Positions 28,267 through 38,656 of a stretch of 64,000 nt of DNA are shown piece by piece. Origin of the DNA: Armatimonadetes bacterium Uphvl-Ar1 (lineage in GTDB: Bacteria > Armatimonadota > Fimbriimonadia > Fimbriimonadales > Fimbriimonadaceae); assembly GCA_002162075.1 (NCBI GenBank), contig CP021423.1, forward strand, positions 372,001-436,000, read 5' to 3'. Each line of letters begins with the position of its first letter. The stretch's first letter is position 1. The position numbers and the translations under genes are program-made. Under the pieces are notes generated by a model, which worked only from the letters and a program-made list of their open reading frames with translations, was not told the origin of the DNA and made no database searches.

Positions 28267-30366
28267 CTAATTTTGAGTCAAGTCTGATAGAAACTCAGAC
28301 GGCTCGCCTGAACTTGTCACAAGCAAATGCTCTCTAGCCCTTGTACATGCCACGTAAAGCAAATGCCTTTCAGTGTTATAGACCTCATCCAGGTCTGATT
28401 CATCAGAAACCTGCTGAATCCTACTTTGAAGCGGTAACACATCATCATTAACACACATTACAACAACTGACCTAAATTCAAGGCCTTTAGCATTGTGCAT
28501 AGTACAAACTGATATTGAGTTTGCCTTTGGCTCTGTACGCCCATCTAGCTGCTCACAAGCAATTTCCAACTGGTCACAAACTTCTCTCGCCCTTTCTATC
28601 TCAGATTGAGTACGAACCATAATGCAAATATCTTGGGCTCTTACCTCATCTAATTGAGACCGAATCCATTTCGCAACATAATCGATTTCATCTTCAACAC
28701 TCGATGCTACATAGAAGTCGGGATTGGGACCGTTAAAAACTGAAAATGTTCCTTGACGTTCTTCTACGAAACCATCAACATCGGTTATTGATTTCCCTAA
28801 AAGCAGGTCGGCCTGATTTCGAATTTGGTGAGACGTTCGATAGTTGATCCTCAGTGACCTTGACCGACCACGAATATCAACGCAGTGAGCCAGCCACGAA
28901 AATGGATACTGGAAAATTCGTTGACCCGAGTCTCCTGCAAAGAACAACCTATTAGATCGATCGGCTCCCGTCGAAGCCAGGAACCTCAACTGAGGGATCG
29001 ACAAATCCTGACATTCATCAACGACGATGAAATCGAAGAGTGGATGGGCTCTTGATTCCATGGTGGTCGCAACAGCTGCATAGGCTCCGGCCAGAGTAAC
29101 CAAATTCCGTTCTGCCAAGGCACTGGAGACTCGCTCAAATATCGACCAGGCAACTTTCCGTAGAGGCTCAGGCAATCGCGTCTTTCTACCCAAACGCTTG
29201 ACATCTCGATACTCTTCCCAGCTCTTGATTTGCCATGCGTCCACGATTTCTAACCACTCCGTAGAGAGGAATTTGACACTAAATTTATGGTCATTTGCAT
29301 TCTCAGACTCTTTACGTATGAGTTCAAGAAGCGAATCCTGATCAATAATTTCTCCTGATCCCGAAATCCGTTTGAATAGTCGAGCCACCACCGAATCAAG
29401 GTCTGCAACTTCTATCCGCTCTCCAACTCGGGGTTCAGACGCTAGAAGCCTTCTAACCTTGGTCTGGAGCAGTTTGGCCAAAATCGGCGATATCGTCGTC
29501 AGCAGAGTTTGAGAGTCAGGATTATGTTTCGCAAGAAATACAGCCCGGTGAATCGCTACGACCGTTTTGCCAGTTCCAGCTGTTCCCGCTACTCTTGCCG
29601 CACCGCTATAGTCACGTTCAACAAGCTCTCTCTGGGCAGGATGCAAGAATACAGCCCATTTCTCCAGTGGATAATCTAGAGCCTCTGCTAATTCTTCAGC
29701 ATTCTCAACGGTTCTAAATCGGCGCAACGCATCTGGATGTGCAAATGGATCAGTCCCGATATCGGCAACCAAAGGAACAACCGGCTTTCCGCCTGTCGCA
29801 AGTTCTAAGAGGGCCTCACCAGCTTCAGCAGGCAGATGATCGGCAAGATCAAACAAGCTATTTTCAGTCGCTACACGAACCTCGCTTAGCCACTCGACAG
29901 GAACACCGTAGGAAAGCAACTCTTCATCAGTCACCTTGGCAAACAGAAGTTGCTGTTCAGAGCGTGGACGTTGATCCGCAGGAGCAGCAACCGCTTCGTC
30001 CGGTAAGACGAATTGCTGAATCTCTACTTCACGGACAATTTCGCGAATCTCAACAATCTGTGCCGCTCCAGTGCGCGGGTGAGTTTCGAGTTTTCTTCTC
30101 TCGGCCCATCTGTAGGCGTCATCATGGTGATCAACGTAGCATAGCAAAAGGCTTGATTCCGAACGGTGAACGATTAACCGAATATCACGCCCAACTCGTA
30201 CAGACCAGAAACTCGAGTCCTTTGCGCGGTCCAGTTTATGAAACTGATGTCCCGGATTTGCCGGATTCATTTGCAAATCAAAAGCTGTGGTCTTGCTCAG
30301 TTTCTGATCTTCAGCCGTTAACTTGGAAAGACTTGTGGTGAATGAGTCCGCAATACGAAATTCCAT
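28267..30366 (-). CDS. RelE/ParE-like domain fused to UvrD-family helicase
   Basis: Starting at ATG 30366, four bases after the upstream stop, the protein is 699 aa. Residues 1-90 resemble the RelE/ParE fold ('FRIADSFTTSLSKLTAEDQKL...HKLDRAKDSSFWSVRVGRDIRLIVHRSESSLLLCYVDHHDDAYRWAERR'). The rest is a superfamily 1A helicase: Walker A GTAGTGKTV near 261-269, 'FIVVDECQDLS', 'FFAGDSGQRIFQ', 'LRINYRTS' and C-terminal 'TMHNAKGLEFRSVVVM' and 'LLYVACTRAREHL'. RelE-UvrD fusions occur in defence islands. It ends a five-gene operon with type III restriction-modification. Confidence 0.82.
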   Translation of the reverse strand: MEFRIADSFTTSLSKLTAEDQKLSKTTAFDLQMNPANPGHQFHKLDRAKDSSFWSVRVGRDIRLIVHRSESSLLLCYVDHHDDAYRWAERRKLETHPRTGAAQIVEIREIVREVEIQQFVLPDEAVAAPADQRPRSEQQLLFAKVTDEELLSYGVPVEWLSEVRVATENSLFDLADHLPAEAGEALLELATGGKPVVPLVADIGTDPFAHPDALRRFRTVENAEELAEALDYPLEKWAVFLHPAQRELVERDYSGAARVAGTAGTGKTVVAIHRAVFLAKHNPDSQTLLTTISPILAKLLQTKVRRLLASEPRVGERIEVADLDSVVARLFKRISGSGEIIDQDSLLELIRKESENANDHKFSVKFLSTEWLEIVDAWQIKSWEEYRDVKRLGRKTRLPEPLRKVAWSIFERVSSALAERNLVTLAGAYAAVATTMESRAHPLFDFIVVDECQDLSIPQLRFLASTGADRSNRLFFAGDSGQRIFQYPFSWLAHCVDIRGRSRSLRINYRTSHQIRNQADLLLGKSITDVDGFVEERQGTFSVFNGPNPDFYVASSVEDEIDYVAKWIRSQLDEVRAQDICIMVRTQSEIERAREVCDQLEIACEQLDGRTEPKANSISVCTMHNAKGLEFRSVVVMCVNDDVLPLQSRIQQVSDESDLDEVYNTERHLLYVACTRAREHLLVTSSGEPSEFLSDLTQN

Positions 30367-30370
30367 AATG

Positions 30371-31009
30371 TCAGTCTTTAGCGGGTTCGGGCTCACGCGG
30401 GAAATAGAATGATCCACAAATGATATAGTCAAGGACTGTTCTGAAAAGCGCAAATACTAATATCACAACGTGCATTCCAGTTGGCACTTTTCCAGCGGCA
30501 AATAGTATCCCATTAACAGCAAGATAGCAGGTTCCAAGACCAACTGCGAAAAAGTTGAGCAGGGCCCATTTCAATGTTGCGTTGAAAGATTTTTTGCCCT
30601 CCGAACCGAAATATGTGATGAAGCCCCAAATCACATCAATTGTGAGAATCGTAAGCAAAACATGTGCGAAATCAATCGGCAATTTCAAAAGCACGGACAA
30701 AACGACAAAACCAAGCGCGTGCAGGAATAGTAAACAAAAATCTACGATGAGAATGCCGCGTTTATCAACACTTATAGGATTCTCGAAATATGCATCGTCA
30801 AGATGTCGTAGGGCTCCGTGATAGAAAGGGAAAAGTGTGGCCAGATAGGCAAGGAAAAGTTTTATGGCAGAAACAGATATGCTAGATAATCCCGCTTTTG
30901 GGTCAATTAGGCCAGCAATGCCAAACGTCAAACTTACGCCAATAATTACGGTGTAAAGGCTAACAAGACTTCTTGCAGAGTGTTGCCGTAGGACATTCTT
31001 ATCGGACAT
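30371..31009 (-). CDS. Multi-span membrane protein of unknown function
   Basis: A 212-aa protein with five to six predicted membrane helices (about residues 15-35, 45-62, 85-105, 110-130, 145-165 and 175-195). No family recognised. It overlaps the upstream deoxyribosyltransferase-like gene by 11 bases and is followed after four bases by the helicase, so it is embedded in the restriction-modification operon. Membrane proteins in such places often act as effectors that damage the cell membrane, which is inference here. Confidence 0.6.
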   Translation of the reverse strand: MSDKNVLRQHSARSLVSLYTVIIGVSLTFGIAGLIDPKAGLSSISVSAIKLFLAYLATLFPFYHGALRHLDDAYFENPISVDKRGILIVDFCLLFLHALGFVVLSVLLKLPIDFAHVLLTILTIDVIWGFITYFGSEGKKSFNATLKWALLNFFAVGLGTCYLAVNGILFAAGKVPTGMHVVILVFALFRTVLDYIICGSFYFPREPEPAKD

Positions 31010-31388
31010 TTGCCCAGCCCTTCGCCACCCAGGAGTATAGCGAATCTACGTCATAGAAAACAGGCTTTCCGAGTCGATTGAATGTCTCAACCTCACCATC
31101 TGCTCCAGAAGACTCTTCTTGGATGTATTTGTATTCAGAGAGCTCCGCATTCAATCGCAGACAAGCATCATAGAGTGGAAGCATTGCCTGGTCATATTCA
31201 ATCCAGTCTTTGTAGGCACGAGGAAAAACTGTATGCTGAAAATGACTCCAAAGCGGTGCTATGGGCCAAACTTTGCCATCGGATAACAACCGATCGAAGA
31301 TTTTGCATTGGAAATGCGTATTCATCGCTACATCACCACGAGTGTAAGGAGATGCGATGTATACATAGGGTCGTTTGGTCGATGTCAT
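30999..31388 (-). CDS. DUF1937 / nucleoside 2-deoxyribosyltransferase-like protein
   Basis: A 129-aa protein beginning with 'YVYIASPYTRGD' and containing 'DWIEYDQAMLPLYDACLRL', 'SSGADGEVETF' and 'GKPVFYDVD', the pattern of DUF1937 and related nucleoside 2-deoxyribosyltransferases; the Glu in SxGxxxEv is the catalytic residue in that fold. The superfamily cleaves or transfers N-glycosidic bonds of nucleosides and is related to effectors acting on NAD or nucleotides. ATG overlaps the stop of the methyltransferase (ATGA), so it is coupled to it. Confidence 0.65.
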   Translation of the reverse strand: MTSTKRPYVYIASPYTRGDVAMNTHFQCKIFDRLLSDGKVWPIAPLWSHFQHTVFPRAYKDWIEYDQAMLPLYDACLRLNAELSEYKYIQEESSGADGEVETFNRLGKPVFYDVDSLYSWVAKGWANVR

Positions 31389-34159
31389 AGCACCTCGAAC
31401 ACTTTCATCACCTCGTCACCAAGGTGATTGATCACCTTAACTGCGATGCGTCCAGAAGTGGGCTTATTGAATGGACGGGATTCGTCGCTGTTGAGCGTCT
31501 CCCATGCTTCGGCGTCGATCTCCGCCTTCAATGTGGTCTTCAGCGACTTGTACGGGTCGTTGGCTCCCAAGAAGTAAGCGTGGCGGACAAAGAAGCTCTC
31601 TCCATTATAGTCAGTGTCAATGAACCAGCAAGCGATCCCGTCCGCATTATCGCTCCGCACTTCACCCGTCGTCGGATCAAACACGTCCACTCCGTTGATT
31701 TTGACCTGGATTTGTCCTGATTCGTGCATGATGTCAATGTCCGGCTCACCAAATATCACGAACAAGTTGCCTTTGCCGGTGTTCTTCAGTTCACTTCCCA
31801 TGTGCAGGTCGGCGTTCATGCGAGCTTTTAGAATTGGGATGCGACCCAACTTGTCGAACTCACTGCTTGGAGCATCGTAATTGAACGCACATGAAATCAA
31901 GACGTCAAAATCAGCGTCTCCGGCTTCACGTGCGGCTTCGACCAAATCTTGCCTCGAAACGGTTCCAAACTCGGGGCCAATGAAAATCCCGGCGCGTTTT
32001 TGGTGTTCGCCCTCCCGGTAATGAGCTTCGCCACAGATGTACCGACCGGGCCAAGGGATCACGCTGTCAAAGCCAATCTTGTCTTCCTTGTGCGCTTGCT
32101 GAACTCCGGCGGATTTCAGGTTGTCCAAAATCATCGTCGCAAAATTATCGCGCTCATTCTTTGTGGCGGGGTCTGCGGTTGCGGCGTCAACCAGCTCGTC
32201 GTTTTCGTCAACCACCAAGGTTCGGAATGGGGAAAGGCTTTCCACGGTGAACGGACCGGCAACCCGGACTTTCTTTTTGTCTTCAAACGGCTTGTCGTAA
32301 AGAAATTCACTGTCCGCTTTCGAGGCAATGCTCGCGTCGATTTCTTTTTGTCGGGCAATTCGCAGTTCCCACCATTCAGCATGAACTTGTTTGATCTCGT
32401 CATTCCAATCTGGATGCGGATCGCGTGGAATCTCCCATTCCTCCCACGATTGGGCGAGAAGTTCGTTCAACTTCTCACGGAGAGGTTCGAGCCGGGTTTG
32501 GAAATCCTCCCAGATCACGTCGATTTCTGTGTTGTTGGCGATACTCTTCAGAGTGATGTGAGGAACACGGTCGTAAACAAAACCATGCCGGATGTTTCCA
32601 AACGTCTCTTTGATTGAAGGCTCACTTAAAGCGATCTGGGCTTCCTTTTGCTGACCCTCGGGCGAATCAGTCAGCAGATAGTATGGGTATCGCGCACCCA
32701 TGATTCGAGAGCGTGCCAGTGCTAGTGCGACCCGGCTCGTGTCAATCGTAATCCATCGACGTCCCCATTGCTCGGCAACATATGCCATAGTTCCGGAGCC
32801 ACAGGTAGGGTCGAGAACTAGGTCACCTGGGTCGGAAGCCATTAAAATACATCTTTGGATAACCTTTGCGCCTGTTTGCACAACGTAATATCGCTCATCC
32901 GAAAACCCAGTTGAGAGTACGTCATCCCATTGATTGGTAATAGAGAAAACGGCAAAGTCTGAGAAGTACCTCCGATACATAAGACTCTTACCGATTCCCT
33001 TTAACCTGTCTGCTTTGCGTGCTCGGAGCATTCCGACCGCGTTTGTCTTCCATCCGCCTTTACCATAATGAAATTCTGCGCCATCAAGCTCTACAAGGAA
33101 CTGCGTGCTCGCGCCTCCAGACTGACCTTTCATGTCTGAAGCTGCAAAAACTCGCATATTATCTTCAGGAGTCTTTCCGGCTATGCGGATGTCCGTTAAG
33201 TTTTTAGTGCGAGCCCAAACATATTGACTTGTTCCGCTTCCGCCTAACTCTTTTTGTTGAAAAGGTTGCCTATACTTAAGGTGATTCTTGGAGCGGGAAA
33301 ACCAAAGAATAATGTCAGCGGTGGTAGGTAAGAATGCCGAAGTTGCACTTGTAGTCTTAATAAATGATATCTGACTAACAAAATTATCTTCGCCAAAAAC
33401 CTCATCCATTAGTGCCCGAACTCGGTGCACATTTTCATCTCCAATTTGCACAAATATTGAGCCAGATTCCGCCAGTAAGTCACGAGAAACAATGAGCCTA
33501 TCGCGCAAATATGTTAAGTAGGTATGAATACCGTCGCGCCATGTGTCTCGAAACGCTTTAACCATTTCTGGCTCGCGTGTGATATGCTCACGCTTTCCAT
33601 CCTTTACTTCTCGACTCGTCGTGCTCCATTGGAAATTACTATTGAATTTGATCCCATAAGGCGGATCAAGATAAATACATTGCACCTGTCCCCGCAATCC
33701 TTCTCGCTCAGCAAGGCTCGCCATCACCTGGAGCGAGTCACCTAAAATCATCCGATTCGACCAGTTCGAATCATGGACATAAAAGTCAGTCTTGTCCGCG
33801 TCCTTCGGAATACCATTAAAATCTGAGAAGAAATCAAGCTGCACCGGCTTTGCCGGTTCATGTGCCTGCGTCTCCTTCATCAAATCCTTGATCAGAGCCT
33901 GGGGATGGACTTTTTCTTGAATGTAGAGCGGTGGAGCGTGGACGACCAGGTCTGACCAATCCTGCTCGTCTTTGCCACGCCAAACAAGTTGTGGGTCAAG
34001 GTCACGATTTCTCCGTTCGTAAGCAATGCGGATCGCTTCCTGATCTTCTTTGTTCATCACTGACTGGTATTCAGCTGTCGGGATGTTCTTGCGAGAAGCG
34101 TCATAGTGCTTGATCGACTCAACGACCTTCATCGGTTTTGGTTGTTTTGATTTGCTCAT
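31385..34159 (-). CDS. Type III restriction-modification system, DNA methyltransferase (Mod)
   Basis: A 924-aa beta-class N6-adenine/N4-cytosine methyltransferase: DPPY at residues 165-168 precedes the SAM-binding 'DPTCGSG' at 450-456. The long region between and after them holds target recognition and a C-terminal extension typical of large Mod proteins. It methylates the asymmetric recognition site and directs the Res subunit. Its start overlaps the res stop (TAATG), and its stop overlaps the deoxyribosyltransferase-like gene. The target sequence cannot be read from the protein. Confidence 0.92.
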   Translation of the reverse strand: MSKSKQPKPMKVVESIKHYDASRKNIPTAEYQSVMNKEDQEAIRIAYERRNRDLDPQLVWRGKDEQDWSDLVVHAPPLYIQEKVHPQALIKDLMKETQAHEPAKPVQLDFFSDFNGIPKDADKTDFYVHDSNWSNRMILGDSLQVMASLAEREGLRGQVQCIYLDPPYGIKFNSNFQWSTTSREVKDGKREHITREPEMVKAFRDTWRDGIHTYLTYLRDRLIVSRDLLAESGSIFVQIGDENVHRVRALMDEVFGEDNFVSQISFIKTTSATSAFLPTTADIILWFSRSKNHLKYRQPFQQKELGGSGTSQYVWARTKNLTDIRIAGKTPEDNMRVFAASDMKGQSGGASTQFLVELDGAEFHYGKGGWKTNAVGMLRARKADRLKGIGKSLMYRRYFSDFAVFSITNQWDDVLSTGFSDERYYVVQTGAKVIQRCILMASDPGDLVLDPTCGSGTMAYVAEQWGRRWITIDTSRVALALARSRIMGARYPYYLLTDSPEGQQKEAQIALSEPSIKETFGNIRHGFVYDRVPHITLKSIANNTEIDVIWEDFQTRLEPLREKLNELLAQSWEEWEIPRDPHPDWNDEIKQVHAEWWELRIARQKEIDASIASKADSEFLYDKPFEDKKKVRVAGPFTVESLSPFRTLVVDENDELVDAATADPATKNERDNFATMILDNLKSAGVQQAHKEDKIGFDSVIPWPGRYICGEAHYREGEHQKRAGIFIGPEFGTVSRQDLVEAAREAGDADFDVLISCAFNYDAPSSEFDKLGRIPILKARMNADLHMGSELKNTGKGNLFVIFGEPDIDIMHESGQIQVKINGVDVFDPTTGEVRSDNADGIACWFIDTDYNGESFFVRHAYFLGANDPYKSLKTTLKAEIDAEAWETLNSDESRPFNKPTSGRIAVKVINHLGDEVMKVFEVL

Positions 34160-37100
34160 TACGCCTCCTCTCCGGAAATGATTTCACCGGTAAATTGGAT
34201 CAATTCTTCGAATCCAGCCTCCACTTTCGCGGCAAAGTCAGATTCCATACCCCACACGTTTGTGAACTCGACAAAAGCCCACCGTCCAAATTCTCCAAGA
34301 TTGTTGACGCCCGGAACCCAGTAGGTTTCCATCGTCTCTTTCTTGATCTTGGCATCCTCACCTCGATAGCCTTTGATCTCGACCACTAGATTAAGGAGGT
34401 CATCTTCGCCGCGACCATCATCAATCTTGAGGATGTAGTCGGGGATGTACTTTCGATGCTCGGAGCCCATCACGTATGGAACCTCAAACCCCATGTTGTG
34501 GTTTTTGACGTAGGCTTTCACTTTTGGATGCCGCTCGGCAATGCGACAGAATTCGCCTTCCCAATTACTATCTAGAATCGCCCAATTGATGTGACTACTC
34601 TTCGGGGAAGTTTCCCATCGCTCGGACTTGGAAGTGCTGAAGTTCACGTGCATCGTTGAACCTTCAGGGTTATAGGAGTCGAGAACTGCCTGAATCGGTC
34701 GCTCGTCCATGTGTGCCCGAGTTATTCCGGAACTGATTTTGTCGCAAGCCATGTCGGCGATTTCTTGGTACATCAACTGAGCCGGGAAGGTGCCACCTTG
34801 GCACTCCAGGTAGTTGTCGAGCCAATGGTTGGTGATGCGTTTGAGCTGTCCAAAAAGATGGAGTTTCGGCTCTTCGCCTGCGTCACGCCATTTTGTGTAG
34901 AGCAGCCGCTTGGTGAGATGCATAAGTAGAGTTGACCGGCGCAAGTCACCCGTATGAATGAGATTGAGGTTGACGCCCTCGCCGATGATCCCTTGGTTTT
35001 GCGTGATCGATGGACCAATCATGGCGGGAGTCACAATCAGTTTCGAGTCGGGATTGAACTGTGCTTGAATTCGCTCCTCTGGAAGTTCAACCCGATAGCC
35101 CATGACGCGCGGGAACCGGATTTCGAGGTGGTCTCTTTCGGGCTTGATTGCTTTGACCTGTACGGTTTCACGCGGTTTGACCGGCTTTGCGATGACGGGT
35201 TTGGCGGTGAAATCAAACGGGATTCCAAGAATGTCCGCGTATTCAACATTGAAGAGCTCCTCTTCGTTGAGATCATATGATTGTCGTCGGAGAGCTCGAC
35301 CGATAACTTGCTCGCAAAGTAACTGAGTGCCGAAGGCTCGGACTCCAAGAATGTGCGTTACGGTATTGGCGTCCCAGCCTTCTGTCAACATGGAGACGGA
35401 GACGACACAACGAACTGATTCACCTAGTCGGCCGGACTTGCCGACTGTGTTCATGACTTCACGAAGAAGGTCTTGATCTGAGATATTTTCGCCTGATCGA
35501 GGATCTCCTGTTCGCTCGATGATCTCTCGACGGAACCGTTCGATTTCATCGGATGCAATTGCACGAAACTTGTCGTCAATCGCCTCACCGGATTCAAGCT
35601 GCTCGCTGTCAACTAAGATCGTCCGTGGTCGGGCATAGGGATTGCCATGCTCGTCATAGTTGCGGAAGAGCTCAAGGCGACCATTTTCGAGTGTCGATGA
35701 ACCGTCTTGGTTTTCGCGGAAGAATCCTGAAATGTAGTCGTAAACAAGCTTAGACGTTGCCGTGTTGTTGCAGACAACAATAAAGCAAGGCGGAATCTTG
35801 AGCCCTTCATTCTGCCAGAGTTCAAATGTTTCGTTGTAGTGTCCGTAAAGAGCCTCTAGAGCCGTTTGCAGCTCCACCGGGATACTGAGCGGGTCGAGTT
35901 CTTTTCCGGCACTGCGGCCCTTTTTTGGCATTTTCTTGCCAATGTGCTCCCATAGATTTCGGAACTTTGGAATCTCTGCGTCCGGTATGTTGTCCGCAAC
36001 GGGAACGCGGGGAAGTTTAACGATGCCGCATTCGATAGCGTCCATCAACGAGAAGTCACACATGGTCCAAGGGAAAAGCGTTCCTTCGGCATAGCCCGAA
36101 CCTCGAAGGAAAAATGGGGTCGCCGACAAATCCATGACTCGGGCCACGCCTAGTTTTCGATTGACTGATTCAAGCCCGGTAATCCAAAGACGCGCTGCTT
36201 CATTGTTCTTCTTCGCTTCTTCTTTATCTTCCGTTGCAAGAGTTTCCAGATTTGCGGTTTCCGGCTTTTCTCGGTAACAGTGATGGGCTTCGTCATTGAG
36301 CACCATGATGTTTTTGAGCCCCATCAATTCGGGCATAACCCGCTGGATCATCTGGCCCTCTGTCTCAAGTGTTTGGATGTCCTCGCCGTGACCTTTTAGG
36401 AGCGCGCGTCCACCTTTTGAAATATCGATCCGCTCTCGAAGTTTGAAAGCGTGGTAATTCGTAATGACAATCTTTGCTTTCTGCAAATCATCGAGCATGT
36501 CGCTCGGAACAATTTCCCGGCTTGTGTAATAGCTGTCTGGATCATTTGGTTGAAGCACTCTGAGGCGGTCTTTGATCGTGATACCCGGTGCGACGATCAA
36601 GAAGCCCCGAGTGAATGTCTTGGAGTTTGGCCTTCGCACGGCGTTGAGGGTCTGCCACGCAATGATCATCGCCATGACCGTTGTTTTGCCCGCTCCAGTT
36701 GCGAGCTTCAGAGCCAACCTCATGAGATCAGGATTTGCTTCTTTGTTCGCTCTGTTGAGCTGGTCGATGACCTCTTTGCCCGTCTTCGTGTGCGGCGCGA
36801 CTTCTGTGAGCCAGATAGCTGTTTCAACGGCCTCGACTTGGCAAAAAAATGGGCGGACTCCTTGGAATGGATGGTTTCTCCAGTAATCAAGCAGTCGAGC
36901 TGTCTCGGGGTAACTCCCCAATGAGACTGATCCCGGATCATCCGCCATTGATCTACCTGAGAGCGCACTGAGTTGATCAGCTGCGCTTGGGCGTATTCTT
37001 GTTTTTCCGTTGAGAGGCCATGGCCCTCGTCAAAGATGATGGATTTCTGACTTGCCGCACCCTTTTTGAGCTTCGGCTTGGGAATCGGAGTGATAAAGTC

Positions 37101-37223
37101 AGCCTGCCGTCGTGATTCAATGATCTGCTGGGTTGGTTGGCCACTTTCATCAAGTTGCCAGTGCCGTTTTGGGTAGGCATATGGCGAATTGAGGATGGGT
37201 CGATCAAAGAATTGCTCACTCAT
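34159..37223 (-). pseudogene. Type III restriction endonuclease (Res), frame broken at 36907-36910
   Basis: The N-terminus 'MSEQFFDRPILNSPYAYPKRHWQLDESGQPTQ' (ATG 37223) and the main helicase part lie in different frames. Adding one base in the G4 run 36907-36910 (+ strand) joins '...SHWGVTP' to 'ETARLLDYWRNHPFQGVRPFFCQVEAVETAIWL', as in homologues. Motifs: Walker A 'LATGAGKTT', DEAH in 'LNDEAHHCY', helicase-C 'LTEGWDANTV...EQVIGRALRR', and a C-terminal PD-(D/E)xK nuclease ('IPDYIL...VVEIKGYRG'). About 1020 aa when joined. It cuts unmodified DNA after ATP-driven movement. Confidence 0.88.
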
Positions 37224-37398
37224 GATATTTTTTTAGTTTGCAGTCGCTGTGTCGGCGAACCGAGTTCTCTCGATCTAAGGTAGCAGGTAGGCGAGAAGAT
37301 GTACACTGAAAACGACATAAATGAGTGATCCACCAACTTTGAGTTGCATAAGTCATTCTGAATTTGCGCACATTTCATTTTTCTTTCATCTTTTTTAG

Positions 37399-37704
37399 AT
37401 GCCTAACTGTTATTTATGTGGATACAAACTCCCTTTGTCCAATCGAATCCACCGGCGTCGAGTTCGAACCGGGGATCGTGTCATTGTCCATGGTCGTTCT
37501 TCTCGAACCTCAGCCCGGAATCTTACCTTTGGCATGCGACTGGTATGTACTTCGTGCGCTCGAAGAATGGATCGCAAGCGTGATGCGGATCAGCTCATTC
37601 GGAATCTTGGTGCAATCGGCCTTTTGATCTTCCTTGGCTTCAATAAAAAAGACCCCGCTTGTTGCTTTGTCAGGAATCAGGAGTACGCGACTCCTCGAAT
37701 GTAA
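37399..37704 (+). CDS. Small zinc-ribbon protein
   Basis: A 101-aa protein with two CxxC pairs, 'CYLCGYKL' and 'CTSCARRMD', separated by a basic region that ends 'FGMRLVC'. The pairs suggest one zinc ribbon. A short hydrophobic stretch follows. It is divergent from the res promoter region and its 3' end runs into the tail of the broken antirestriction gene on the other strand. No function known. Confidence 0.5.
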   Translation: MPNCYLCGYKLPLSNRIHRRRVRTGDRVIVHGRSSRTSARNLTFGMRLVCTSCARRMDRKRDADQLIRNLGAIGLLIFLGFNKKDPACCFVRNQEYATPRM

Positions 37705-38528
37705 TCGGCGGCTTTTTGGGCCTGAGCTGCGGCAACGACGACCGCCTTGGGGTCACTCTTGAGAACCTTCAGCTATCCGTTGATGTAGCTAGCGGCGTTG
37801 TCCAAGAGAGAATTGTCCAACCCTACGGTAGCGCAACATAATGCGGAAGTGAGTTCGGCCACGAGCTCCTCTTTCCTTTAGTCGCATGAACCAAATTGAA
37901 TGTCTCCGGTAACTTCCTTCCTATTGAGCCTGGACTCGTGGCCTGTGGCATGCCCGAGTTCATGGGTAAGGGTCGAGTAGTACGCTTCAGCCGACTCAAA
38001 CGACCTCAACGGTGGCATTTGAACATGGTCGTCGCTCGGTCTATACCAAGCCGACTTTCCGCCTACTGCAATCGAAGGAGGGTTGGGCATCGATTGCACC
38101 AAGAGTTCAGCCCGTTCGATCCATTGGAGCTCATTGAGCGGTTGGGGACGATATAACTCCGGTACGTCCAGTCCTTCACACTGCTCAACGTTGAACACGT
38201 GGAAGTAGCGGAGAACCGGAATTCTCTTCTTAGCTTCGTCTGACTCCGAGGGCCGTTCCCAGTGCTTCCAAAACACCACCATCGTTGATTTCTCTCCCTT
38301 CTTGACCTGACCTCCTCGTTCTTGCACTTGCTTGAACGTAAGCCAGCGATGATCAGAGTAAGGAGTGATTCCAAGGAGGAACGAATTGATGCCACGATAC
38401 GGTTTACCTGTGGCAAGGCTAGTCGGGAGCGCGGCGTCGGTATGCCATGGCTTTCGCCATGGGACGACTCCGGCTTTGAGGGACTCGAAGATTGTCAAAG
38501 TGACGGTTTCGTAGATCGTGAGTTTCAT
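37677..38528 (-). pseudogene. ArdC-like antirestriction protein with two in-frame stops
   Basis: ATG 38528 opens an ArdC/DUF1738 protein: N-terminal ssDNA-binding domain ('IFESLKAGVVPWRKPWHTDAALPTS...RGINSFLL...WLTFKQVQERGGQVKKGEKST') and metallopeptidase motif 'HELGHATGHESRL'. TAA 37878-37880 interrupts it, yet the same frame continues 'RKEELVAELTSALCC...DNAASYING*LKVLKSDPKAVVVAAAQAQKAADYIRG', with a second stop TAG 37773-37775 where homologues have Trp, and ends at 37677. ArdC protects incoming plasmid DNA from host restriction. The gene has decayed by point nonsense mutations without frame change. Confidence 0.8.
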
Positions 38529-38656
38529 AGTGATCTCGGCGGTATGCAGCCCAAATCCACGATCTAATAAGCTGCGTTAAAACGAAATTTCTGCTAAGCT
38601 GGCGCAAAGGTCAGATTCACACTAGCTGGGTCAAATAGTAAACTCATGCAACTACA

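Noticed and set aside
29739-30341. 200-aa open frame opposite the helicase gene
   Set aside because: Antisense to a well-supported helicase; Gln- and Arg-rich without domains.
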